This document shows positions 44,497-54,600 of a stretch of 64,000 nucleotides of DNA, piece after piece. Position 1 is the stretch's first letter, and each line of letters starts with the position of its first letter. A model generated the notes under the pieces. That model had not been told where the DNA came from. It ran no database searches and was given only the letters and a program-made list of their open reading frames with translations. The position numbers and the translations under genes were made by a program. The stretch covers positions 186,001 through 250,000 of the forward strand of contig NZ_JACSWB010000147.1 in the NCBI RefSeq assembly GCF_016888135.1. Reading direction: 5' to 3'. The stretch comes from Leptolyngbya sp. CCY15150. Lineage in GTDB: Bacteria > Cyanobacteriota > Cyanobacteriia > RECH01.

Positions 44497-44781
44497 CTAA
44501 GCTTCAACGGTGACCCCGCGCCAAAAGGCAACATAGCTTTTAATATTCTGAGCCGCCGTCTTGGGCTCCGGATAATACCAGGCTGCATCTTTATTGGTTT
44601 TGCCATTCACGTCCAGGGTGTAATAGCTAGCAACGCCTTTCCAGCCGCAGGTCGTGTGGGTTTCGCTGGGGGTGAAATACTCCATCTGCAAAGCATCAGG
44701 CGGAAAGTACTGGTTGCCTTCAACAACTTCACAGCGATCGCTCTCAGCAATCACAACTCCATTCCAAATTGCTCGGGGCAT
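44497..44781 (-). CDS. DUF427 domain protein
   Basis: A 94-residue protein matching DUF427: MPRAIWNGVVIAESDRCEVV, YFPPDALQMEYFTPSETHTT, CGWKGVASYYTLDVNGK, AAWYYPEPKTAAQNIKSYVA. A single small beta-rich domain; the conserved Cys-Gly-Trp-Lys-Gly and Trp-Tyr-Tyr-Pro-Pro-type motifs are present. Function unknown. Normal length. It stands alone, divergent from the acyl-ACP synthetase gene. Confidence 0.9.
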   Translation of the reverse strand: MPRAIWNGVVIAESDRCEVVEGNQYFPPDALQMEYFTPSETHTTCGWKGVASYYTLDVNGKTNKDAAWYYPEPKTAAQNIKSYVAFWRGVTVEA

Positions 44782-44936
44782 CGTTTTACTGTCCTTGGTG
44801 ACTAGGGTTTAGATCTAGGGCGCGTGGGCCACTGTTCTTATTATGACGGGCGTAGCCAGTAGATATTCTGTCTACCGCTATGTCAATCTAGCAGCATTCC
44901 GCAGTACGCTAGACCCAGCATTGTAGGAGACGGATT

Positions 44937-46931
44937 GTGGCTCAAACCCCCGCAGCTCACTATGGTTTAACGGCGGATGACCAACAGCGTTTGGCTCCCA
45001 TGATTGACTATCGCGCCGTGCGATCGCTTCCCGAGATTTGGGCGATCGCGGCCCAGCGTCCAGATGTGGCCCAGCAGGTGGCCCTCCATGCACCTCACAG
45101 TAAGCCCGAGGTGCGTATCACCTATAGCCAGCTCCATGAACGGATCCAACTCTGCGGCGCGGCGCTGCAGCATTTGGGAATCTGCAAGGGCGATCGGGTG
45201 GGCTTGATTGCCGACAACAGTCCTCGTTGGCTGATTGCCGATCAGGGCATTATGGCTGCGGGAGCTGTGGGCGTGGTGCGCGGTGCCCAGGCAGCGGTGG
45301 AAGAACTATGGTTCATTCTTAAAAACAGTGGGAGCACGAGTCTGATCGTGGAGGATCAGGCCACGTTTCTAAAGCTTAAGGCAGGTTTGGCAGAGCTGCC
45401 GATCCAGCGGGTGATGTGGCTGAGCGATGAGCCGGTGCCCACCGAGGATTTGGGCTACCCGGTCTTCAATTTTTCTAGCCTGCTGGAGCAAGGGGAGGGG
45501 CGATCGCTGCAGCCCGTGCCCCTCGACCCCAGCGACCTGGCCACCCTGCTCTACACTTCCGGCACCACCGGACATCCCAAGGGCGTCATGCTCACCCATG
45601 CCAATCTGCTACATCAGGTCACCACCCTGGGTGTTGTGGTGCAGCCCAAGGCGGGCGATCGCGTGCTCAGCATTTTGCCCACCTGGCACGCCTACGAGCG
45701 CTCCTGTGAATATTTTCTGCTTTCCCAAGGCTGCACCCAGGTCTATACCAGCCTGCGCCACGTGAAAGAAGACCTGAAAACCTTTCAACCCCATTTTATG
45801 GTGGGTGTGCCTCGGCTTTGGGAGTCTATCTATGAAGGCATCCAGCGGCAACTGCGCGAACAGCCGGCCTCTCGCCAAAAGCTGGTCAACACGTTCCTCA
45901 CCAACAGCCATCGCTACATCACGGCTAAACGCACCTACAGCGGTTTGAATCTGGAGCACCTGCACCCTTCAACCCTCGAACGGATGCTGGCAGGACTGGA
46001 AGCGATCGCCCGCTGGCCCCTGCATCGTCTAGGCCATCGCTTGGTCTACAGCAAAATCCGTGGCGCAACCGGCGGCAACATTAAGCAGGTGATTAGCGGC
46101 GGCGGTTCCTTGGCAAAACATTTGGATACCTTCTTTGAAGTGATTGGTGTGGAGGTGCTTGTGGGCTATGGGCTTACCGAAACTGCGCCAGTGCTCACGG
46201 CACGTCGCCCTTGGAACAATCTGCGAGGATCTGCCGGGCAGCCGGTTCCCGGTACCGAAATTCGCATCGTCCATCTCGAAACCCGTCAACCTCTGCCGGT
46301 GGGCGATCGCGGCCTCGTGCTAGCCCGTGGCCCTCAGGTCATGACGGGCTATTATCAAAATCCTGAAGCAACGGCCAAGGCCATCGATGCCGACGGCTGG
46401 TTTGACACCGGCGATCTGGGACATCTCACGGCAGGCGGACATTTGGTGTTGACCGGACGCGCTAAGGACACCATTGTCCTCACCAATGGCGAGAATGTAG
46501 AACCCCAGCCCATTGAAGATGCCTGTGTGCGCAGTCCCTATGTTGACCAGATTATGCTGGTGGGCCAAGATCAGCGCTCCCTGGGGGCTCTGATTGTGCC
46601 CAACTTAAATGCCTTAGAACTTTGGGCCAATCAGCAGGGTAAAACCCTTCAGGTACCTGAAGGCGTCAGCCTAGACAAACCCGACCCCCAACCAGGGCGA
46701 TCGCCCCTGTCTATGGAGGATGGGATGATTCAAAGCCTGTATCGCCAAGAATTAACCCACCATGTGCAAGATCGGTCAAATTACCAAGCCAACGATCGCA
46801 TTGGCCCCTTCCGGCTGATTCTGGAGCCGTTTTCTATGGACAACGGCATGATGACTCAAACCCTGAAGATTCGTCGCCCTGTTGTCTACGATCGCTATCG
46901 GTCGCTGATCGACGAGATGTTTGAACATTAG
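44937..46931 (+). CDS. aas: Acyl-ACP synthetase / long-chain fatty acid ligase
   Basis: A 664-residue ANL-superfamily enzyme. P-loop YTSGTTGHPKGVMLTHANLL, then YGLTETAPVL, GWFDTGDLGHL and LTGRAKDTIVLTNGENVEP. In cyanobacteria the single such enzyme (Aas) activates free fatty acids with ATP and loads them on ACP, recycling fatty acids released from membranes. Start is GTG with AGGAGA seven bases before. An insertion around residues 300-350 and a C-terminal segment are typical of the long-chain type. ACP-loading rather than CoA-loading is inferred from cyanobacterial orthology. Confidence 0.9.
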   Translation: MAQTPAAHYGLTADDQQRLAPMIDYRAVRSLPEIWAIAAQRPDVAQQVALHAPHSKPEVRITYSQLHERIQLCGAALQHLGICKGDRVGLIADNSPRWLIADQGIMAAGAVGVVRGAQAAVEELWFILKNSGSTSLIVEDQATFLKLKAGLAELPIQRVMWLSDEPVPTEDLGYPVFNFSSLLEQGEGRSLQPVPLDPSDLATLLYTSGTTGHPKGVMLTHANLLHQVTTLGVVVQPKAGDRVLSILPTWHAYERSCEYFLLSQGCTQVYTSLRHVKEDLKTFQPHFMVGVPRLWESIYEGIQRQLREQPASRQKLVNTFLTNSHRYITAKRTYSGLNLEHLHPSTLERMLAGLEAIARWPLHRLGHRLVYSKIRGATGGNIKQVISGGGSLAKHLDTFFEVIGVEVLVGYGLTETAPVLTARRPWNNLRGSAGQPVPGTEIRIVHLETRQPLPVGDRGLVLARGPQVMTGYYQNPEATAKAIDADGWFDTGDLGHLTAGGHLVLTGRAKDTIVLTNGENVEPQPIEDACVRSPYVDQIMLVGQDQRSLGALIVPNLNALELWANQQGKTLQVPEGVSLDKPDPQPGRSPLSMEDGMIQSLYRQELTHHVQDRSNYQANDRIGPFRLILEPFSMDNGMMTQTLKIRRPVVYDRYRSLIDEMFEH

Positions 46932-47326
46932 CCAGCCGATTTGAGACCCAGGCAACCAATTCCGTCAGATTGCGTCGAAATCATCCAGGCGGCAATTGTC
47001 GGCCATTTTAGGGACGCGATCGCGGTATGATCAACGGGACGTTTAGCCCACCTTCATCGATCGTTCTAGGCATGGTGCGATCGCCCAACAGATGATCCTA
47101 AAGCTATTGGCCCTGACATGAAGGCTGAATTGCGTCATCAGGCTGCGATCGATGTCATAACGCTCTATATCAATGCGGCATCACGCTACCGTGACGCAGT
47201 CTGACGACAGACCTTACCGGGCTGTCATCCAGCGCGGCAGCTACCGGTATTCGTGAGTGGCCGTGCTAGGGTCGGTGCATCCGTCTTACAACTCATGTTA
47301 CTCCCAAGATTTCTACGCAGTTGCCC
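46932..47326. other. Non-coding gap before ylqD
   Basis: About 395 bases with several HIP1 or near-HIP1 sites and no supported gene. A possible -10 (TATGAT) occurs around 47027. Nothing else is recognisable. Confidence 0.45.
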
Positions 47327-47776
47327 ATGGAAGCTTCACAATCACACCTATTACTGAAACGGCTGATCAACATCAAAGTTGTTGTGACTCCCCGTTGGAA
47401 AGAAGAGGTTCAACAACAGTTGCAAACCCAAATCAACCAACTGGATGGTCAGCTTCAGCAGCTTGAGGCCCAAGGACAGCGGATGGTGACAGAGGTTCAG
47501 AAACAAAGTGGGTCATCGGATGACCCCGCCGTGAGCCAACAAATTGGCAGCATTCAAACCCAAGTCAACCAAAAGAAAAGCGAGTTGCTAGAGAAGAAAA
47601 ACCAAACTCTACAGCAGCTTCAACAGGTGCAGCTCCTAGAAATGGAGCAAGAAGTGGGTCAAGGGCAAATTGAGAGCTTCTTCCGTATTGAGAAGGGCGA
47701 TAACCTGATCCGCAAAATGCAGGTGGAAATCCTCATGCGGGATGGAGTGGTGGAAGATATCCGTGGCGATCTCTAA
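47327..47776 (+). CDS. YlqD family coiled-coil protein
   Basis: A 149-residue protein that begins MEASQSHLLLKRLINIKVVV, followed by about 80 residues of coiled coil (QQLQTQINQLDGQLQQLEAQ) and a small C-terminal domain with IESFFRIEKGDNLIRKMQVE and EILMRDGVVEDIRGDL. This matches YlqD, found in Firmicutes and cyanobacteria without a known role. An in-frame ATG two codons earlier (47321) is also possible. Confidence 0.82.
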   Translation: MEASQSHLLLKRLINIKVVVTPRWKEEVQQQLQTQINQLDGQLQQLEAQGQRMVTEVQKQSGSSDDPAVSQQIGSIQTQVNQKKSELLEKKNQTLQQLQQVQLLEMEQEVGQGQIESFFRIEKGDNLIRKMQVEILMRDGVVEDIRGDL

Positions 47777-48087
47777 CCTCATCCTTCGTTGACCTATGGG
47801 GCGATCGCTGCACCCTGATTGCGGGCAAGCGATCGCCCCTAAAGCTTTACTGGGTGACCTATCTGGGGGCATGATTCATCCCTCCAGGGCCAGATTTGGG
47901 GAACGATGAACCGGTCTCCAGTCCCCCATTGATGTTCCGTAATGAAGCGGTTTCAAGCTACAATCTAGGATCGCGACCGTGAATTGGCGAGGGCGTCTAA
48001 GAACACCTCTGCTGCGTTCATGGGTGCTACCCTGCTGGTTTGCGAGAACTTCGCAGTGCTGTTGTTGATCGAGTCAGACGCTACCCC

Positions 48088-49359
48088 ATGATTCATGAAG
48101 TATTCATGCCCGCTCTCAGCTCCACGATGACCGAAGGCAAAATTGTGTCTTGGGTCAAATCACCGGGAGACAAGGTAGAGAAGGGTGAAACCGTCGTTGT
48201 TGTGGAATCCGATAAGGCCGACATGGATGTAGAGACCTTCTATGAAGGGTATCTGGCCAGCATCATTGTCCCGGCTGATGAAGTTGCGCCCGTGGGGGCT
48301 CCCATTGCCTTGGTGGCAGAAACCGAGGCAGAGATTGAACTAGCCCAGCAGCAGGCCAGCGCCATTCAGGCAGGAACAGCAGCACCGGCAGCTTCTCCAG
48401 CCCCTGCGCCTGCAGCAGCTCCAGCGATCGCCTCTCCCACAACCTCCCAAAATGGAGCCGTTAAGTCTGGCCGCTTGGTGGTTTCCCCCCGGGCTCGCAA
48501 GCTTGCCAAGGAGTTCAAGGTTGATCTCAACACCCTCCAGGGTAGTGGCCCCCACGGCCGCATTATTGCCGCAGATATAGAAGCGGCTGCGGGTAAAGCT
48601 CCCACTCCCCAGCCCACCGCTATTGCACCGAAGCCAGCGGTGGCAGCCCCTGCGCCGATCGTGCCCGCTCCCGTTGCTGCGCCCCTTGGGGAAGTCGCCA
48701 AGTTCAACACCCTGCAGCAAGCGGTGGTGCGCAACATGATGACGAGCCTCCAAGTGCCCACGTTCCGGGTTGGTTACACCATCACCACCGATGCCCTCGA
48801 TGCCCTTTATAAAAAGGTGAAGTCAAAAGGCGTCACCATGACCGCTCTGTTGGCGAAGGCCGTGGCGGTAACGCTGCAGCGCCATCCCTTGGTGAATGCT
48901 TTCTATACCGAACAGGGCACCAGCTATCGCTCGGAGATTAATGTAGCGGTGGCAGTGGCCATGGAGGGCGGTGGTTTGATTACCCCTGTCCTGCGTCAGG
49001 CTGATCAAGTAGATCTCTATTCTCTATCGCGCACCTGGCGAGATTTGGTGGAGCGATCGCGCCTGAAGCAGCTTCAGCCCGACGAATATTCCACCGGTAG
49101 CTTTACCCTGTCTAATCTAGGCATGTTTGGCGTCGATCGCTTCGATGCCATTTTGCCGCCGGGTCAAGGTTCAATTCTAGCCATTGGAGCCTCTCGCCCC
49201 CAAGTGGTGGCCACGGCTGACGGCATGATGGGGGTGCGCAATCAAATGCAGGTCAATCTCACCTGCGACCACCGCATCATCTACGGTGCGGATGCCGCCG
49301 CCTTCCTGCGGGATTTGGCCCAGTTGATTGAAACCAATCCCGAATCCCTCACCCTATAG
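48088..49359 (+). CDS. pdhC: Pyruvate dehydrogenase E2, dihydrolipoamide acetyltransferase
   Basis: A 423-residue E2. The lipoyl domain (1-80) has the modified Lys in VVESDKADMDVE. An Ala/Pro linker precedes the E1/E3-binding domain VVSPRARKLAKEFKVDL...GPHGRIIAADIE. The catalytic domain ends with CDHRIIYGADAAAFLRDLAQ, where the His is catalytic; the Tyr-Gly-Ala instead of Asp-Gly-Ala wording is characteristic of cyanobacterial and plastid E2. It transfers acetyl groups to CoA for fatty-acid synthesis. ATG 48088 gives MIHEVFMPALSSTM. A strong terminator follows. Confidence 0.95.
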   Translation: MIHEVFMPALSSTMTEGKIVSWVKSPGDKVEKGETVVVVESDKADMDVETFYEGYLASIIVPADEVAPVGAPIALVAETEAEIELAQQQASAIQAGTAAPAASPAPAPAAAPAIASPTTSQNGAVKSGRLVVSPRARKLAKEFKVDLNTLQGSGPHGRIIAADIEAAAGKAPTPQPTAIAPKPAVAAPAPIVPAPVAAPLGEVAKFNTLQQAVVRNMMTSLQVPTFRVGYTITTDALDALYKKVKSKGVTMTALLAKAVAVTLQRHPLVNAFYTEQGTSYRSEINVAVAVAMEGGGLITPVLRQADQVDLYSLSRTWRDLVERSRLKQLQPDEYSTGSFTLSNLGMFGVDRFDAILPPGQGSILAIGASRPQVVATADGMMGVRNQMQVNLTCDHRIIYGADAAAFLRDLAQLIETNPESLTL

Positions 49360-49382
49360 TTGTCCCGCGAGTGTGACGCAAG

Positions 49383-49421
49383 ACCGCCCCTTGGATCTAA
49401 AACGAGTCAAGGGGCGGTTTT
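49383..49421 (+). terminator. Rho-independent terminator after pdhC
   Basis: ACCGCCCCTTG (49383-49393) pairs perfectly with CAAGGGGCGGT (49408-49418), followed by TTTT. It lies 24 bases after the pdhC stop and before the convergent hypothetical gene. Confidence 0.9.
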
Positions 49422-49467
49422 ATATAGAGCGTCTAATGGTGTGGTTTTTGAGTGACGGCTCCTCTGG

Positions 49468-50160
49468 CTAACGATAGGCCTGGGGCCCTGTCCAGATATT
49501 ATTGACTAGCTCTCCAAAGACCACAGGGCGATCGCCCACGTCGGCCTCCACCGTTTGCCCATGGAGATTCACGGCCCACACCGGCCACTGCTCTTCGCCC
49601 ATATGGCCGGCCCGGAAAAGCACCCGGTCGGGATCAGACTGGCTCCATCCCAGCAAAATAGCGTTGCTATAGTTCACCGGGGTGGGGGCAATGGTGTGGG
49701 CTTGGCTCTGGTGCTGATCCCAGACGACGGCATAGTCGGACGCTAAACCGGTACCAAAGAGCGATTCAAATTCCCGAGCCAGGATGCGATCGCCCGCCTT
49801 CGACCAAGCAATGGGAATAATCATGGCGATGCTGCCAGGATGTTCGGCTTCGTCTCCCGAAACAAAGGGATTGTCGGCTAGGGGCGATGAGGCGGTAATC
49901 ACCTGCAGAGCACCGGTTTTCAGGTTTTCTAGAAACAGCACGCTAGCCACTTGGGTCTGCGTGGGATCAGGCTGGATGCGGAGCTGAATGCGACTATAGG
50001 CAGCGTAGCAGCCATCAGGAGAGACCAAGGAAGGACTGCGGTAGTAACGCAAAATGGGCGATCGCTGCGCAGGATTCTCCGTGACCATGGTCATCACCCA
50101 GGTCCAGGGGACTGGGTACGGGCTATTCAAGGGGTCTAGGCGGGTGGAAGGTTCGGTCAT
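49468..50160 (-). CDS. Conserved cyanobacterial hypothetical protein
   Basis: About 230 residues from ATG 50160 (in-frame ATGs also at 50193 and 50244). The core reads LRYYRSPSLVSPDGCYAAYS, VASVLFLENLKTGALQVITA, LILGWSQ-like and PVWAVNLHGQTVEADV, ending VVFGELVNNIWTGPQA. The spacing of SPDG, ENLKTG and AVWDQ resembles the blades of WD40/TolB-type beta-propellers, of which this could be a partial one. I recall similar proteins in other cyanobacteria, all uncharacterised. No signal peptide. The region 50161-50821 upstream is otherwise without a supported gene. Confidence 0.7.
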   Translation of the reverse strand: MTEPSTRLDPLNSPYPVPWTWVMTMVTENPAQRSPILRYYRSPSLVSPDGCYAAYSRIQLRIQPDPTQTQVASVLFLENLKTGALQVITASSPLADNPFVSGDEAEHPGSIAMIIPIAWSKAGDRILAREFESLFGTGLASDYAVVWDQHQSQAHTIAPTPVNYSNAILLGWSQSDPDRVLFRAGHMGEEQWPVWAVNLHGQTVEADVGDRPVVFGELVNNIWTGPQAYR

Positions 50161-50821
50161 GGGCAGTACCATCAGCAGGCGTCGTGCTGACATGGGGTTA
50201 GCAAAAAATGAAGCGTATTTAGGCGATGGCGGTAGGGAAGCCAAGATGCTTCTCTTGGCAAAGCATAGGGTTTTGCCTCCGCTCTCCAGAGCGATGACGG
50301 GGATCGCTTTCCCGTCATCGCCGGTGGCACACTATCTACCTCAAACTATTCCCACTCCGGTGAGACTGTTTCCGGTGGAAATAGCCATCACGGTACTATG
50401 GGATAGACATAGCTATGGATAGGCTCGATAGCCATGAAAACCGGTAGGCTTGATGGTTGTACCGCAGGGGGTGGCACAACCCTGAAGGATTTGTACCTGC
50501 GCAGTATTCGCACTACCCAAGCGTCTTGGCTACCATAGCCAGATGCACAGATCTGTAGCTCTTTGCCTAGGACTCAGCCGCCTCACAGTAGCAGCCGCCT
50601 AAGCTCTGATGTATGGCAACGCCATACAGGTTGATATGCTCCTAATTACAGGTATAGCAAGGGAAGAGGGAACTGCCATGGAAAACGCTGAAACTCTTTA
50701 ATAGACTTAACGTATGCAGCGTTACATAGACATCAATCGTTAGATTCTGTCTGTGGCCAGCAGTTCTGGGATGTCCCACTCTTCGTTTGCTCTTCGTTTT
50801 AATTGTTTTACTGGTTCAACT

Positions 50822-51877
50822 ATGGTGCCCTCGTCTCAGCCTCCCCATGACTCTCCTCCCCCTCAACCACCTCCAGAGCGATCGCCCGGTCTGCTGTATG
50901 GCTTGTTGGTTTTAATCTTTCGCCTATTACTGTTGGGAGTTGGGGGAAGCCTAGCTGTTTTGGTAGGTATTGGCGTTGCGCTGTGGCGACCCGGCACCGT
51001 TCCTGATCGGCCCATGTTAGAGGTTCTGTTTCGCCAAGTGTCTGCATGGCGCAGTGGAGAATGGTATGCCCCTGTTGAGCCAGAATCCACGTTGCCACCT
51101 GCGATCCCCCGGCTGGAGTCCCTTCCTGCTCCATCAGATGTCAATGTATCGGATGCAGAGCCTGACTCGGGAGAGACGGAGACCTTGGAAGAGCCTCTGC
51201 CGCTTGATGAGGAAGAACGGGAAGCGGTCGCTACAACCGTGGCTGAATTGCAAACCGAGGTGGAGGCCTTAGGCGATCGCCTCCAAGACTTGGAAGTCCA
51301 GCTTGATGGAGCCCCCCGCTCGGGGCCCGTGGAAGAGCGACTGCGCCGCCTCGAACGTCGTTTAGATCCTGCTAGTGCTGAGTCTTCGTCGGATGAAACG
51401 GCTGGTTTAGATGAGACGGCTGATGTAGACGGGCCGGCCGAACAGCCGGCTGATCCTCCGGCAAGGGCTTCAGAGACAGAGGCTGCTCCGATCACCACGA
51501 CATCTACCCCTAGCCTCTCTCCAGACACCCTGCGGGTTACTCTCCCGAGCGATGCTCTATTTCAGACCAATGACGCACGATTGGTCGATGGGGCCGAAAC
51601 GTTGCTCGATGATATTGCCACGGAGCTGCAAACCTATCCCACGGCTACGATCCGTATCGGCGTTCACACCGCTCCTACCCCAGACAGCACGGACGGTCTG
51701 CCGCTATCCTTTGCGCGATCGCAACAGATTCGTGATGTCTTAGCGCCCCAGCTCGGCCCTAGCTATCGCCTGGTGGCGATCGGCTATGGTTCGACTCGTC
51801 CGCTGATCCTGTCCACGGATCTGTCTGCCCAGCAGCGCAACCGCCGCGTTGAAATCACCATTGATCCCCGCCCATGA
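50822..51877 (+). CDS. OmpA-family C-terminal domain membrane protein
   Basis: About 351 residues from ATG 50822 (GTG 50753 and ATG 50771 are alternatives). A Pro/Ser-rich start is followed by one membrane helix ([20 protein letters not shown]), an acidic region, a short coiled coil ([20 protein letters not shown]) and a C-terminal OmpA-like peptidoglycan-binding domain: [60 protein letters not shown]. The single inner-membrane helix recalls MotB-type rather than porin-type architecture. The stop overlaps the fmt start by four bases (ATGA), so the two are translationally coupled, although no functional connection is known. Confidence 0.82.
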   Translation: MVPSSQPPHDSPPPQPPPERSPGLLYGLLVLIFRLLLLGVGGSLAVLVGIGVALWRPGTVPDRPMLEVLFRQVSAWRSGEWYAPVEPESTLPPAIPRLESLPAPSDVNVSDAEPDSGETETLEEPLPLDEEEREAVATTVAELQTEVEALGDRLQDLEVQLDGAPRSGPVEERLRRLERRLDPASAESSSDETAGLDETADVDGPAEQPADPPARASETEAAPITTTSTPSLSPDTLRVTLPSDALFQTNDARLVDGAETLLDDIATELQTYPTATIRIGVHTAPTPDSTDGLPLSFARSQQIRDVLAPQLGPSYRLVAIGYGSTRPLILSTDLSAQQRNRRVEITIDPRP

Positions 51878-52899
51878 AGATCGTGTTTTTTGGTACGCCT
51901 GACTTTGCCGTGCCTAGCCTAGCGCGCCTCCTGCAGCATCCCGACCTGCAAGTTTGTGGCGTTGTCACCCAGCCTGATAAGCGTCGAGGGCGCGGCAAGA
52001 GCCTCTCTCCCTCTGCCGTCAAAGCCTTGGCGGTGGAGCATCAGCTTCCGGTTTGGCAACCCCGCCGCCTCAAAAAAGATCCCCAAACCCTAGGTGAGCT
52101 AGCGGCTCTCAACGCCGATGCTTTTGTAGTGGTGGCCTATGGGCAACTGCTATCGCCGCAGATCCTAGCCATGCCGCGACTGGGATGCATCAATGGGCAT
52201 GGTTCCCTCCTGCCCCACTACCGAGGGGCTGCACCTATCCAGTGGAGTTTGGTGCAGGGAGAGGTGAAAACTGGCATCACCACCATGCAGATGGATGTGG
52301 GGATGGATACGGGCGCTATGTTGCTGAAAGCTACCACGCCCATTCATTGGTGGGATACGGCGGCGACGGTGGGCGATCGCCTGTCCCACCTAACGGCTGA
52401 TCTGCTGATCGAGACGCTACTGGGGCTAGATGCCGGTACTCTGGAGGCGATCGCCCAGGATGATGACCAAGCCACCTATGCACCGCTAATTCAAAAAACT
52501 GACTACGACCTAGACTGGTCTAAGAGTGCGATCGCCCTTCATAACCAGATCCGTGGCTTCTTTCCCAACTGCGTCACCGAGTTTCGGGATCAGCCCCTCA
52601 AAATCCTGCGTACCATTCCTATCCCGCTGCCTAGTGACGACATGCCGGATGAGTTCGCTGGCCTACCGTCCCAACTCGCCTCGTTAGATATTGCTGCTGC
52701 CAGCCAAACTAGCCAACTCGGCGATATTGTTGCCATCCTCAAAAAAACCGGCCCCATCGTGCAGACGGGAGCCGGTTGGTTATTGCTGTATCAAGTACAG
52801 CCCGCTGGGAAGAAGCCTCAGTCGGGTTGGGACTTTGCCAATGGATCGCGGGTGATGCTGGGCGATCGCTGCCTCTCCCGTGATCTGACTAAAGATTAG
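51874..52899 (+). CDS. fmt: Methionyl-tRNA formyltransferase
   Basis: A 341-residue enzyme formylating initiator Met-tRNA with 10-formyl-THF. N-terminal [20 protein letters not shown], catalytic [18 protein letters not shown] (Asn and His of the N-x-H site), and [17 protein letters not shown]. The C-terminal OB-like domain (about 215-330) is normal apart from an insertion around 255-285. It overlaps the OmpA-like gene by four bases and is convergent with ccmK4. Confidence 0.95.
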   Translation: MKIVFFGTPDFAVPSLARLLQHPDLQVCGVVTQPDKRRGRGKSLSPSAVKALAVEHQLPVWQPRRLKKDPQTLGELAALNADAFVVVAYGQLLSPQILAMPRLGCINGHGSLLPHYRGAAPIQWSLVQGEVKTGITTMQMDVGMDTGAMLLKATTPIHWWDTAATVGDRLSHLTADLLIETLLGLDAGTLEAIAQDDDQATYAPLIQKTDYDLDWSKSAIALHNQIRGFFPNCVTEFRDQPLKILRTIPIPLPSDDMPDEFAGLPSQLASLDIAAASQTSQLGDIVAILKKTGPIVQTGAGWLLLYQVQPAGKKPQSGWDFANGSRVMLGDRCLSRDLTKD

Positions 52900-52910
52900 C
52901 GGTGTAATAC

Positions 52911-53264
52911 CTAGCGATTAAACGAAGACCCTAGAATGCGCGGTTGTTCCACAGCATCCCGGAATTCGGCAACGTCATCACCGTAGGCGATCGGCAGCAC
53001 GCACTCCACGTTTTCGTGGGGGCGGGGGATAATCACCCAAGATTCTAGAGCGCCCCCGTAGACGGTTTCGACGGCAGCAATGCCGGCCTCCATCGCCGCC
53101 TTGACTTCCGACACATCTCCACGAATATTCACGGTAAACCGGGCACTTCCCACCCGGATATAGCCCACCAAGGTGACACGCCCAGCTTTCACCATCGCAT
53201 CCGCTGCCGCCAGCACTGCGGGAAATCCCTTCGTCTCAATTGATCCAACCGCAGACAATGACAT
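52911..53264 (-). CDS. ccmK4: Carboxysome shell protein CcmK4
   Basis: A 117-residue BMC-domain protein: [59 protein letters not shown]. The SIETKGFP and IRVGSARF wording match CcmK4 rather than CcmK1/K2; the pore loop differs (VGSARF versus IGSGRV), implying different permeability. Second gene of the ccmK3-ccmK4 pair, known in other species to form mixed hexamers tuned by pH. ATG 53264 is chosen over 53282 because it gives the family start. Distant (about 38 kb) from the main ccm cluster, as usual. Confidence 0.93.
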   Translation of the reverse strand: MSLSAVGSIETKGFPAVLAAADAMVKAGRVTLVGYIRVGSARFTVNIRGDVSEVKAAMEAGIAAVETVYGGALESWVIIPRPHENVECVLPIAYGDDVAEFRDAVEQPRILGSSFNR

Positions 53265-53465
53265 GTATGCTCTCCTAACCATCGATAAACAATGCTGGTG
53301 GGCCTGCTTCTATCCCCACCGACGGCGCGAATAGTTTGTATAGACTCAACTCAATTCTACGGGCCTACGTCCCCAAAAACCCGGGACTTGTTGACCAGAT
53401 AATCGGTTGAACGATAACAATTTATAAGCGCTGTGTATAGTTTTATTTATGCCTATGCCAAGGGC

Positions 53466-53777
53466 TTAATAGACTCGGAAGGCTTCGACTTGATCGGTGT
53501 AGTGGATGGGCAAGACTGACACAATGTTTTCCGGCGGATTCGGCACGGTGTAGTGGGTCATAATTTTGCCCCCGAAGCAAGCTTCTCCCGCTTCTAGCCC
53601 GGCTGCCATGGCAGAGGCTACCTCCGAAACGCTGCCACGAATGGCAATGTAGAAGTTTCCCCGCTCTGCCTTATCAAAATACACCAAGGTCACGCGCCCT
53701 GCCTTGAGCATGGCGTCGGCCGCTGCTAAGGTTGCTGGAAACCCCAACGCTTCAATGACCCCCACGGCTTGTGGCAT
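53466..53777 (-). CDS. ccmK3: Carboxysome shell protein CcmK3
   Basis: A 103-residue BMC protein: MPQAVGVIEALGFPATLAAA, VYFDKAERGNFYIAIRGSVS, HYTVPNPPENIVSVLPIHYT. The pore region KAERGNF and the PNPPENI segment are specific to CcmK3, which in other species does not form homohexamers and assembles with CcmK4. GAAGGAG lies seven to eight bases before the ATG, which settles the start; a much longer frame upstream has no family resemblance. 201 bases separate it from ccmK4, and 56 from the hypothetical gene upstream. Confidence 0.93.
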   Translation of the reverse strand: MPQAVGVIEALGFPATLAAADAMLKAGRVTLVYFDKAERGNFYIAIRGSVSEVASAMAAGLEAGEACFGGKIMTHYTVPNPPENIVSVLPIHYTDQVEAFRVY

Positions 53778-53833
53778 TGCATCGTCTCCTTCAAGACATA
53801 AAACGTAGACAGGCGATCGCCTGCAGCCTTTCA

Positions 53834-54421
53834 CTATACCTTGATCAAGCCCGGTTGCGCGATCGCTGCAATGACTCGTATACATCCCGAGTCTGGCTGT
53901 GACCATTGGTAATGGCATTCCCGAGGGTTGCCCCAACAGAGGTTGAGATAGACCTCGGTGCGAGCTGCTTCCAGTTCTGCCCATTCGGTTTGGTGAATCC
54001 ATTGCTCCACTTGGTCGGGCGTTGCTGGCTGGGGATCATGGCCGGCCAACCAAAATGACATGCCCTGGGTCACCCGTTGCCAAAACTGCAGCACCGCCGC
54101 CGTTGCCTCAATCAGAATCTGCTTATCGTCTGGAATGGCGATGAGCTGGCTATGGAGTTCCGGCGATCGCAAGCTTTGGTCACGGAACTGATGGGTGCGC
54201 CAGATTAGCCCAGACACCTGATGTTCAAGCTGGTATTGATGAATTTGTCCTTGGAAGTCTCGGTAGCCAAACACTTTGCTCAACTGTCCTGCCCCGATCG
54301 CCTTGGCCACAACGGGGTTATCCAGCCGTTTCTCCGACGACAGCAGGAGCCGCTCTCCTTTCCAATGCGCTCGCAGCTCTTGATCGAGAATCTCGATGAG
54401 GTCTTGAGTGGTGTAAGGCAT
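53834..54421 (-). CDS. Conserved cyanobacterial hypothetical upstream of ccmK3
   Basis: A 195-residue soluble protein from ATG 54421 (MPYTTQDLIEILDQELRAHW). It continues KGERLLLSSEKRLDNPVVAK, VFGYRDFQGQIHQYQLEHQV and LIAIPDDKQILIEATAAVLQ; the C-terminus is less familiar. I recall similar proteins in many cyanobacteria, none characterised. It is the first gene of a co-directional group with ccmK3 and ccmK4, 56 bases before ccmK3, so a link to shell remodelling is possible but only contextual. Confidence 0.7.
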   Translation of the reverse strand: MPYTTQDLIEILDQELRAHWKGERLLLSSEKRLDNPVVAKAIGAGQLSKVFGYRDFQGQIHQYQLEHQVSGLIWRTHQFRDQSLRSPELHSQLIAIPDDKQILIEATAAVLQFWQRVTQGMSFWLAGHDPQPATPDQVEQWIHQTEWAELEAARTEVYLNLCWGNPRECHYQWSQPDSGCIRVIAAIAQPGLIKV

Positions 54422-54600
54422 GGACGCAGGTGTACAGCAACAACAATGGGATGATAGGCGGACGATCACTGGGAGATAGCTGGGACGCTACATCAGTGGC
54501 GATCGCCCCCTGAGCCTATTCTACGAGGGTCATCCAGAGAGTGAAATTCCTGGGCCATTTTCCCGTACAGTGATGATACTGGCAGGTCAAAAGGTTCCAC

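Noticed and set aside
50863-51528. Minus-strand frame of 221 codons opposite the OmpA-like gene
   Set aside because: Serine- and arginine-rich antisense of an acidic linker region, no start signal and no family.
53778-54002. Long N-terminal extension of ccmK3 starting at 54002
   Set aside because: The added 75 residues overlap the upstream gene and resemble nothing; the ATG at 53777 has a strong ribosome binding site and the family N-terminus.
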